This document shows, in pieces, positions 57,587 through 64,000 of a stretch of DNA of 64,000 nucleotides. Numbering within the stretch: the first letter of the stretch is position 1; every line of letters begins with the position of its first letter. Under the pieces are notes generated by a model. It was not told where the DNA came from and did no database searches. It saw nothing but the letters and a program-made list of their open reading frames with translations. Source of the DNA: Pseudomonas sediminis (GTDB lineage: Bacteria > Pseudomonadota > Gammaproteobacteria > Pseudomonadales > Pseudomonadaceae); contig NZ_NIQU01000004.1 in the NCBI RefSeq assembly GCF_002741105.1, positions 434,061-498,060 on the forward strand, written 5' to 3'. The translations under genes were made by a program, and so were the position numbers.

Positions 57587-57623
57587 GAAAACGCCGCGAA
57601 CCTGTCAGGGTCCGCGGCGTTTT
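57587..57623. terminator. Bidirectional terminator between the BCCT and serine deaminase genes
   Basis: AAAACGCCGCG (57587-57597) pairs with CGCGGCGTTTT (57613-57623), with A- and T-rich ends serving both strands. A second hairpin AACGACCC/GGGTCGTT lies just before it at 57541-57573. Confidence 0.85.
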
Positions 57624-57642
57624 CGTATCTGGCGGTCGTGCA

Positions 57643-59031
57643 TCAGCACTCGATGATATTTACCGCCAGGCCGCCACGGGCGGTTTCCTTGTACTTGGTC
57701 AGCATGTCCGCGCCGGTCTCGCGCATGGTCTTGATTACCTTGTCGAGGCTCACGTAGTGCGAGCCGTCGCCGTACAGCGCCATGCGCGCGGCGTTGATGG
57801 CCTTCACCGAGGCGATGGCGTTGCGCTCGATGCAGGGGATCTGCACCAGGCCGCCGACCGGGTCGCAGGTCAGGCCCAGGTGATGTTCCATGCCGATTTC
57901 CGCCGCGTTCTCGACCTGCTCCGGGGTGCCGCCCAGAACAGCACACAACGCACCGGCCGCCATCGAACAGGCCACGCCGACTTCACCCTGGCAACCGACT
58001 TCGGCGCCGCTGATCGAGGCGTTTTCCTTGTAGAGGATGCCGATGGCGCCAGCGGTGAGCAGGAAATCGATGATGCCGCGGTCGCTGGCGCCGGAAATGG
58101 CGTTGGCGTAGTAGTGCAGCACGGCCGGGATGATGCCGGCGGCGCCGTTGGTGGGCGCGGTGACCACGCGGCCACCGGCGGCGTTTTCCTCGTTCACCGC
58201 CAGGGCCCAGAGGTTGACCCAGTCGAGCATGCGCAGCGGGTCTTCCAGGTAGCTGCGCTGGAAGCCGCCCAGCTTGCGCGCCAGGATCGCGGCGCGGCGA
58301 CGTACCTTGAAGCCGCCCGGCAGGATGCCTTCGGTGCGGCAGCCACGGTCGACGCAGGCCTGCATCACCTTCCAGATTTCCAGCAGGCCGGCATCGGTCT
58401 CTTCGTCGCTGCGCCAGTGGCGTTCGTTGCGGCGCATCACCTCGGCAATGCCGATGCCGTTCTCGCGCGCCAGGCGCAGCAGGTCGGCACCACTGCTGAA
58501 CGGCAGCGGCAGGCTGGTGGCATCCGGGGCGATGACCTTGTGCTTGGAGCCGTCGGCGAGGATCGCCTCGCTGACCACGAAGCCGCCACCCACCGAGTAA
58601 TAGGTGGCTTCGTGCACCTGAATGCCGGCGGCATCGAAGGCGGCGAAGCGCAGGCCGTTGGCATGCAGCGGCAGCGCCTTGCGGAACATCTTCAGGTCGG
58701 CCTTCTCGTCGAAGGCGACAGAGTGCTTGCCGGCCAGAACGATGCGCTTGTCGCGGCGGATGGCCTCGATGTAGCCCGGAACCTGGTCCACGTCGACGGT
58801 ATCCGGCTCATGGCCGCTGAGGCCGAGCAGCACCGCCTTGTCACTGCCGTGGCCCTTGCCGGTGGCGCCCAGCGAGCCGTACAGCTCGGCGGCGACACGG
58901 GTCACCTGCGGCATGTGATCGTGGTTTTCCAGCGCATGGGTGAACAGCGCGGCCGCCCGCATCGGGCCGACGGTGTGGGAACTGGAGGGGCCGATACCGA
59001 CTTTGAACAGGTCGAAAACGCTGATAGCCAT
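57643..59031 (-). CDS. L-serine ammonia-lyase (single chain, iron-sulfur)
   Basis: 462-residue L-serine deaminase converting serine to pyruvate and ammonia. The N-terminal domain has [16 protein letters not shown], and the C-terminal domain [32 protein letters not shown] and [20 protein letters not shown], with the cysteines that bind [4Fe-4S]. The gene is divergent from a LysR regulator and lies near a betaine/choline transporter, which may reflect choline-glycine-serine catabolism (inference). Confidence 0.93.
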   Translation of the reverse strand: MAISVFDLFKVGIGPSSSHTVGPMRAAALFTHALENHDHMPQVTRVAAELYGSLGATGKGHGSDKAVLLGLSGHEPDTVDVDQVPGYIEAIRRDKRIVLAGKHSVAFDEKADLKMFRKALPLHANGLRFAAFDAAGIQVHEATYYSVGGGFVVSEAILADGSKHKVIAPDATSLPLPFSSGADLLRLARENGIGIAEVMRRNERHWRSDEETDAGLLEIWKVMQACVDRGCRTEGILPGGFKVRRRAAILARKLGGFQRSYLEDPLRMLDWVNLWALAVNEENAAGGRVVTAPTNGAAGIIPAVLHYYANAISGASDRGIIDFLLTAGAIGILYKENASISGAEVGCQGEVGVACSMAAGALCAVLGGTPEQVENAAEIGMEHHLGLTCDPVGGLVQIPCIERNAIASVKAINAARMALYGDGSHYVSLDKVIKTMRETGADMLTKYKETARGGLAVNIIEC

Positions 59032-59057
59032 GGCGAGATTCTTCTTCTGTGGGCACG

Positions 59058-59078
59058 GCTGAAAACCCGGTTTTCAGC
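59058..59078. repeat. Perfect inverted repeat in the serine deaminase leader
   Basis: GCTGAAAAC (59058-59066) and GTTTTCAGC (59070-59078) surround CCG, about 27 bp upstream of the deaminase start. It could be an mRNA hairpin next to the ribosome-binding site or a protein-binding site. Confidence 0.55.
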
Positions 59079-59214
59079 GATGCCTGTATGTGGGTGAACC
59101 ACGCGCCCGGTTCAGCGCGTGTGGATATCTCTATCTAAGGCTGGTCATATCATTATGTATACTGATTTATTTTTAACCTATTCGTTAGCGACCCTTAACT
59201 ATTGAGATCGCGTC

Positions 59215-60117
59215 ATGGACATCACCCGCCTGCGCACCCTGCGTGAACTGGCCCGCTGCCGCACCATGGCCGCTGCTGCCGAGTCGCTGCACCTGACGCC
59301 CTCGGCGGTTTCGCAGCAGGTGTCCCAGCTCGAACGCGAAGCGGACATGGCGCTGATCGAACGGCGCGGGCGCGGTGTGGTGCTGACCCCGGCCGGCGAG
59401 CGCCTGGTGGCGCATGCCGAGCGCATCCTCATGGTGCTCGACGAAGCGCGCTCGGAGCTGGCGCTGCTACGCGGCGAAATCGCCGGTGAATTGCGTGTGG
59501 CGGCTTTCCCCTCGATTGCCGTGGCGGTAATCGCGGAAACCGTGCGCGCGTTGCGCAGCGCCTACCCGCGGCTGAACGTGGTGGTATTGGAACTGGAACC
59601 GCAGGAAAGCCTCAGCGCCCTCGGCGCCTGGCAGATCGACGTGGCGGTGATCGACGACCTCGCCGTGCAGCCCGACGAAAACCGCGAGAACTACGCGCTG
59701 ATTCCCCTGACTCAGGACCAGCTGCACGTTCTGCTGCCCATCGACCATGCCCTGGCCCGGCGCGACAGCCTGACCATCGCCGAGCTGCGCGACGAAGCCT
59801 GGGCGCTGGACTCCACCGGCAGCTCGTTTGGCGAATTCATCACCAACCTGTGCCGCCGCTCGGGCTACGCGCCGCGCATCAATGCCCACTGCGCCGGCTT
59901 CGAGATGGTCGCGGCCATGGTCGCCTCGGGCAACTCCATCTCCATCGTCTCCGGCCTGCGCCTGGTACGAACGCTACCCGGCGTCACCGCCGTGCCGCTG
60001 CTGCCGGCTATCCAGCGCGGCGTCTTCCTCGCCTACCGCAAGGGCGAGCGCGATCACCCGGCGGTGAACGTGTTTCTTGATGAGGCGGTTTATACGGCGG
60101 ACAAGGTGCTGGGTTAG
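59215..60117 (+). CDS. LysR-family transcriptional regulator
   Basis: 300-residue LysR regulator. The winged helix is CRTMAAAAESLHLTPSAVSQQVSQLERE, and the effector domain starts near ELRVAAFPSIAVAVIAETVRAL. It is divergent from the serine deaminase gene across an AT-rich 183-bp spacer and may control it (inference). Confidence 0.87.
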   Translation: MDITRLRTLRELARCRTMAAAAESLHLTPSAVSQQVSQLEREADMALIERRGRGVVLTPAGERLVAHAERILMVLDEARSELALLRGEIAGELRVAAFPSIAVAVIAETVRALRSAYPRLNVVVLELEPQESLSALGAWQIDVAVIDDLAVQPDENRENYALIPLTQDQLHVLLPIDHALARRDSLTIAELRDEAWALDSTGSSFGEFITNLCRRSGYAPRINAHCAGFEMVAAMVASGNSISIVSGLRLVRTLPGVTAVPLLPAIQRGVFLAYRKGERDHPAVNVFLDEAVYTADKVLG

Positions 60118-60195
60118 CCCGTTCGTGTGATAGGGGCTTTAGCCGCGATGCTCTTGGCTTTTCGATGGGGCCCACATCATCCGCCTATCCGACTT

Positions 60196-60357
60196 TTACT
60201 CCACGGGCCCGAGAGCCTCTTGAGCCGCTTCAGCCTCCAACTTCGCCCTGTCAGCCTTGCTGATGTACTTGGGTTTGTTGCTTCTGGGCGCGAGCTTGGC
60301 ATTGGCCTTCTTGGCGTGAGCTTCGAGCAGTTGTTTGATCTTCTTGCGGCGATTCAT
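60196..60357 (-). CDS. Small basic DUF2986 protein
   Basis: 53-residue, lysine-rich protein starting MNRRKKIKQLLEAHAKKANA and continuing NKPKYISKADRAKLEAEAA, which fits DUF2986. No signal peptide or membrane part; nucleic-acid or ribosome contact is only a guess from the charge. ATG 60357 is the family start; the frame is open upstream without conserved sequence. Confidence 0.8.
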   Translation of the reverse strand: MNRRKKIKQLLEAHAKKANAKLAPRSNKPKYISKADRAKLEAEAAQEALGPVE

Positions 60358-60500
60358 GGTGTGTGTCTGCGCTGTCCTAAATTGATGGTAGCCACGCGTT
60401 GGGTGTGAACGATCAAATGTGTCGCCACGTAAGATGGATGTATTTTGTTCATCCACCATTTATGCGGTGTATGTCCGGGCTAATTGCTAGAGGCTTGCCG

Positions 60501-61895
60501 ATGTCCATAAGAACTCTATCCCATTGGGTTGATCGCCTGCTGAGCGGGCCAACCACTATCGAGTGCCCACATATGGAGATACTAGGGTACGACCATGAGC
60601 CTCCGGTATTTACCGGGCCAGGGCAAATCGCTATCGATACAAGCACACACATGCACTTCGCTATGCACGGTACGCCTCGCGATGGCTCCGATGCGTTTCG
60701 CAAGATTGTGGATGCACAGAAAAATCCCTATGACGGACTGCGCCAATTCAGGTTGACGGCGGTTGACTATGAGGGTACCGAATGGTCGGGTGGCTGGACG
60801 AAGCTGCATACCGGTGCAGAAACGAAAGGTATCTGGCGCCTCTCCGGCCCGATTCACAGTCTACAGACTGACACTACCGGCTTTGGTGTGGCAGAGAAGC
60901 CAGGTGTGGAGTTGGTGTATGACAGACCGTTGCGCCTTCCCATCCCCATGAACATGGTTAAGACCGTACAGCGAGGAGACGAAGAGGTGCTCTGGTCGCG
61001 TAGTAGAGGTACGCAGACCATCGGAGTTTTGGATGCGACCATCGAGTTCTTCCAATCGGCAGAGCATGAACATCTCTGGGCTGTCGCGGAGGCGACTACT
61101 GATTTCCCGCATCCATATCTGGAAAACTGGCTCAGCGAGCCGCTTAGCTTGCTGCTGGGGGAAATCGTTTACCCGAGACTTAAAGCACGAAACTTTGGTG
61201 ATGGCAGGGCATTCATTAGCCTTCGGCCAATATCGGTGCGTTCGGCCACTTCGCTGGCTGGCAGCATGCTGCGCGAAGATCCACGTGTGAACGCCGAGCG
61301 ATTTTGGAACCTATACCGAGACATCCTTATCATCGTGTCAACAGCTAGAGATTCCAGTGGACATCATAATTTTGAGGCACATCCCCTCACGCGCTATTAC
61401 TGGGAAATAATTCAAGCAACTCAAGGTTCTAATTGGGTTTTGTGCATGACCTTGGCTAGTACGGTAGAGGGCATCATGAAGACGATGTTCTCAGAGTTAG
61501 AGCGTAAGTCGGATCAAGACGACTCAGCAGTTAATAGCCTCAAGAAAGTCATCGCAGAGTGGACGGGCGCCAAAAATCTTCGCAGCCAGGTTCTGCAGTA
61601 TTTAGATCGCTTTAAGGTAAAGGGTACTAACAGCCTGCTGAAGTCGATGATAGGTACTAATGGCATTACGTCGGAGCAGGTCGAGGCGTGGATCAAACTG
61701 CGTAACTCATCCATGCACGGTGACATGGTGATGCCGTGGTCAGATAAAGAGCAAGATGTCCGCATCAATAACCTTATCGAGCTGACACATCGCCTCAGTG
61801 AGGCATATATCAAACGTGAGTTGAATAACCGCGGGTTCGATGGAGCCCCCACTCCGTGTGGGTCCCCCGTTTGCGATGCTCCGTCTCGTGTCTGA
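60501..61895 (+). CDS. ApeA-like HEPN-domain protein, possible phage defence
   Basis: 464-residue cytosolic protein in visibly AT-richer DNA, with codon use unlike its neighbours. The N-terminal two-thirds begin with MEILGYDHEPPVFTG and beta-rich sequence, resembling the ApeA N-terminal domain. The C-terminal part is helical and has KLRNSSMHGD with R401-x4-H406, the HEPN RNase motif. ApeA-type proteins give anti-phage abortive infection by RNA cleavage. ATG 60501 follows AGAGGCTTGCCG. It stands alone, with no integrase or partner gene visible. The ApeA assignment is from remembered family features and needs a profile search. Confidence 0.62.
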   Translation: MSIRTLSHWVDRLLSGPTTIECPHMEILGYDHEPPVFTGPGQIAIDTSTHMHFAMHGTPRDGSDAFRKIVDAQKNPYDGLRQFRLTAVDYEGTEWSGGWTKLHTGAETKGIWRLSGPIHSLQTDTTGFGVAEKPGVELVYDRPLRLPIPMNMVKTVQRGDEEVLWSRSRGTQTIGVLDATIEFFQSAEHEHLWAVAEATTDFPHPYLENWLSEPLSLLLGEIVYPRLKARNFGDGRAFISLRPISVRSATSLAGSMLREDPRVNAERFWNLYRDILIIVSTARDSSGHHNFEAHPLTRYYWEIIQATQGSNWVLCMTLASTVEGIMKTMFSELERKSDQDDSAVNSLKKVIAEWTGAKNLRSQVLQYLDRFKVKGTNSLLKSMIGTNGITSEQVEAWIKLRNSSMHGDMVMPWSDKEQDVRINNLIELTHRLSEAYIKRELNNRGFDGAPTPCGSPVCDAPSRV

Positions 61896-61943
61896 AGGGT
61901 TGGAGCCTGTATAAAATGAAGTGGATGTAGGGCCAGGGAACGA

Positions 61944-61982
61944 TCAAGAAGCCAAAAGCTTCGCGGATAAATCCGCTCCTAC
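61944..61982. repeat. Truncated REP element
   Basis: GCTTCGCGGATAAATCCGCTCCTAC is the right-hand half of the REP element at 21771-21817. It lies just after the AT-rich HEPN gene and may mark its downstream edge. Confidence 0.65.
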
Positions 61983-62007
61983 AAAGTGTGGGGGGCTCGG
62001 GTCGGGT

Positions 62008-62715
62008 CTAGCCCCAGACCGCCCCCACTGGCGTATGCGCCGGATAGTGCCTCGCTACCTGCGCCTGTAGCAGCTCGCCACAGGCCAGCGCGTCGGTCAG
62101 CGCATGGTGTGCCGAGTACAGCGGCAGACCGTAGCGCAGGCGACTGTCGGCCAGGCGGATGGAGGTGGGCTGGCGGCCGCGCAGGCGGTCCCACCAGCTT
62201 ACGGTGCGCTTGGGGTGCAGGCGGGCTTCCAGTTCCATGGTGTCGATGGTGGGGAAGATCAGCCCTTCGCCCAGGTGTTGGCGCACGGCCTGGTCGAGGA
62301 AGCTGCGTTCGATATTTCGGTAGTGCACCACCACCACCTTGCCGGCCAGAGCTTCCAGCAGCTCCTCGAGCACACTGGCCAGGCGCGGGGCGTGGCGGAT
62401 GTCGCTGTGGGTAATGTGGTGGAAGGTGACCGACTCGGCACTCAACTCGCTGGTTGGTTTGACCACCCAATAGCGGGCTTCTGCGCAGCGGATGCGTTGC
62501 AGGCTCAGTGGCACCAGGCCAAGGCTGACGATGGCATGTTCACGCGGGTCGAGGCCGGTGGTTTCCACGTCCAGTGCTACCAGCGGCACTTCCGCCAATG
62601 GCGTATCGGCGGCGACGCAGCCGGCGCCGTAGAAGGCACGCAGGCGCGGGTCGCGGCTGCTGTCGGCGAGGCTGGCAAACAGTTGCGGCCAGTCCTGGGC
62701 CGCGCGCTCGTTCAT
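62008..62715 (-). CDS. DEDDh 3'-5' exonuclease (DnaQ-like)
   Basis: 235-residue exonuclease. Exo I is LVALDVETTGLD (acidic pair D and E) and the Exo III histidine/aspartate are in YSAHHALTDALACGELL; a middle aspartate lies in the HYRNIERSFLD segment. It resembles the PolIII-epsilon-type proteins usually encoded next to a CBS/nucleotidyltransferase gene in Pseudomonas. The start overlaps the upstream gene stop as ATGA. Confidence 0.88.
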   Translation of the reverse strand: MNERAAQDWPQLFASLADSSRDPRLRAFYGAGCVAADTPLAEVPLVALDVETTGLDPREHAIVSLGLVPLSLQRIRCAEARYWVVKPTSELSAESVTFHHITHSDIRHAPRLASVLEELLEALAGKVVVVHYRNIERSFLDQAVRQHLGEGLIFPTIDTMELEARLHPKRTVSWWDRLRGRQPTSIRLADSRLRYGLPLYSAHHALTDALACGELLQAQVARHYPAHTPVGAVWG

Positions 62716-64000
62716 CGCGGGCGGCTCGCTGGCTGTGCGGGGTAGCGAAAGCGCAGGAATTTCTGCGCGTTGCTGATCACCTGGAAGGCTTCCTTGAGGT
62801 GCTGGCGTTCGCTGGCGCTGAACTGTTCCGGCTCGATGTAGTTGCTCGGCGCGTTGCCGGCCTCGACTTCACGGGCCTGGTGGCGCACGCGTACCAGGCT
62901 GAGGAACTCGAAGGCGTAACGCAGGTGCTCCAGGGCCTCCTTGGGCAGCAGCTTGGTGGCGGCGATGGCGTCGAGACGATCCAGCGAGTTCTGCGCCTTG
63001 GAGCCACAGGCCAGGGCGTGCACGCGGATCAGGTCGGTGAGTGGCGCGGTGCCGCGGCCCTTGAGGTTGATGATGTTGCGGTGGCGGCCGTCGGTTTCCA
63101 TCACGAAGGTGCGGAAGAAGCCTAGCGGCGGCGTGCGGTTGAGTGCATTGCGCGCCAGAGCGGCAAGGAAGGCTGGGCTGGTGCTGGCCTTCTGCGCCAG
63201 CAGATCCTTGAGGTTTTCCACCAGCTCGGTTTCGCCATAGAGGCCGTCGAGGTCGAAGAAGATGCTGGCGTTGAGCAGGGTTTCCGGATTGGGCCGTTCG
63301 ATCCACTCGCTGAAGTAGTGCCGCCATACCTTCAGCGGCTGCCGCCACTTGGGGTTGGTGGCCATGATGCCGCCCTTGCAGTAGCTGTAGCCGCAGGCGG
63401 CCAGGCCGTCGGTGACGAACTGCGCCAGTTCGGCGAAGTAGGCGTCGTGTTCGTCCGCATCGAAGCTATCGTCGAGCACCAGGGCGTTGTCCTGGTCGGT
63501 GAGCAGCAGTTGCTCATCGCGGGCCATGGAGCCTGCGACCATGAAGCAGTAAGGCACTGGCGGCGGACCGAGCTTCTGTTCGGCCAACTCCAGCAGGCGC
63601 TGGCTGAAGGCGCGGCCGATGCCGCTCATGGCGCTGCCGACCATATGTGCGCTGGCATCGTCGGCGACCATCCGTACGAAGGTGGCGCGCAGATCCGGCA
63701 GCAGGCTCTTGAGCCCCTCCACCGAGGTCTTGTTGAAGATGCCGTTGACCAAGTACAGGCTGCTGCGTGACTCGTAGCGGATGATGTCGGCCAGCGCCAC
63801 CACGCCCACCGGGCGGCGGCGATGCAGCACCGGCAGGTGGTGGATGTTGTTGCGCAGCATGCACAGCATGGCCTCGAACACCGAGTCGTCGGCCTGCAGG
63901 GTGATGGGGTTAGGCGTCATGATCTGGCTGACCGGGGTGTCGCTGGCCAGGCCGGCGGCGACCACTCGGGTGCGCAGGTCGCGGTCGGTGAGGATGCCGG
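62712..64000 (-). CDS. CBS domain / DUF294 putative nucleotidyltransferase (5' end outside the window)
   Basis: At least 428 residues; the frame runs off at 64000, so the N-terminal part (probably a cyclic-nucleotide-binding region) is missing. CBS sequence GILTDRDLR and VSQIMTPNPITLQADDSV is followed by the nucleotidyltransferase motif GSMARDEQLLLTDQDNAL, and then the DUF294 C-terminal substrate-binding part. A GTG at 63965 is internal. It may sense nucleotides and act with the exonuclease it is coupled to (inference). Confidence 0.87.
   Translation of the reverse strand, partial: GILTDRDLRTRVVAAGLASDTPVSQIMTPNPITLQADDSVFEAMLCMLRNNIHHLPVLHRRRPVGVVALADIIRYESRSSLYLVNGIFNKTSVEGLKSLLPDLRATFVRMVADDASAHMVGSAMSGIGRAFSQRLLELAEQKLGPPPVPYCFMVAGSMARDEQLLLTDQDNALVLDDSFDADEHDAYFAELAQFVTDGLAACGYSYCKGGIMATNPKWRQPLKVWRHYFSEWIERPNPETLLNASIFFDLDGLYGETELVENLKDLLAQKASTSPAFLAALARNALNRTPPLGFFRTFVMETDGRHRNIINLKGRGTAPLTDLIRVHALACGSKAQNSLDRLDAIAATKLLPKEALEHLRYAFEFLSLVRVRHQAREVEAGNAPSNYIEPEQFSASERQHLKEAFQVISNAQKFLRFRYPAQPASRPR

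Overview
The window looks like chromosomal DNA of a high-GC Pseudomonas, probably of the P. mendocina/oleovorans (Ectopseudomonas) group. This rests on base composition, the split corrin-ring gene sets, the many TonB receptors and the Pseudomonas-type REP palindromes (GTAGGAGC...GCTCCTAC). Species assignment is inference. No rRNA, tRNA, CRISPR array, insertion sequence or integrase was seen.

Layout. 1-5982: a cobalt-chelatase operon, cobN (5' end outside the window), a BchI-like AAA+ ATPase, a VWA protein and cobF. 6075-14500: iron acquisition, with a TonB receptor coupled to a GNAT acetyltransferase, an AhpD-like protein, a PchR-like AraC regulator, and an uptake unit (unknown 129-aa protein, RhtX/FptX-type permease, IutA/RhtA-type receptor). 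No siderophore biosynthesis genes are present. 14505-21656: ordinary accessory metabolism (MHS transporter, LysR/SDR pair, flavin reductase-like protein, two LysE exporters, two AraC regulators). 21851-28594: divergent corrin-ring operons, cobGHIJ on the minus strand behind a cobalamin riboswitch, and cobLK on the plus strand. 28698-31672: two GntR regulators and a dicarboxylate symporter, with GGTCnnACC/GGTCnGACC operator-like palindromes upstream of the symporter. 32068-38312: a thioredoxin-fold [2Fe-2S] protein, a second cobalamin riboswitch, a Zur-like palindrome, and a tightly coupled TonB receptor / ABC ATPase / binding protein / permease operon. 38427-40371: a bufferin-type RiPP operon (BufA2-like peptide, MNIO enzyme, BufC-like partner). 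40519-41703: cyclopropane fatty acid synthase. 41744-49043: a DctB/DctD-type two-component system, a sigma-54 promoter with two upstream palindromes, and a TAXI-type TRAP transporter with a DUF1850 protein. 49293-53371: a DUF3617 protein, then a Fur-box-preceded TonB receptor and a PepSY membrane protein. 53354-60357: an amino-acid-type binding protein, cardiolipin synthase, BCCT transporter, L-serine deaminase, LysR regulator and a DUF2986 protein. 60501-61895: a visibly AT-richer gene with a C-terminal HEPN motif, an ApeA-like defence candidate. 62008-64000: a DEDDh exonuclease coupled to a CBS/nucleotidyltransferase protein that runs off the window.

Common theme. Most of the first 53 kb concerns scarce metals and corrinoids: cobalt insertion and corrin-ring synthesis, corrinoid-riboswitch-controlled uptake, siderophore uptake and a copper-type RiPP. 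The points most worth following are the riboswitch and Zur-like box in front of one TonB-ABC operon, the bufferin operon directly behind it, a 24-bp perfect palindrome carried in frame inside the signal-peptide region of the ABC binding protein, and the isolated HEPN gene.
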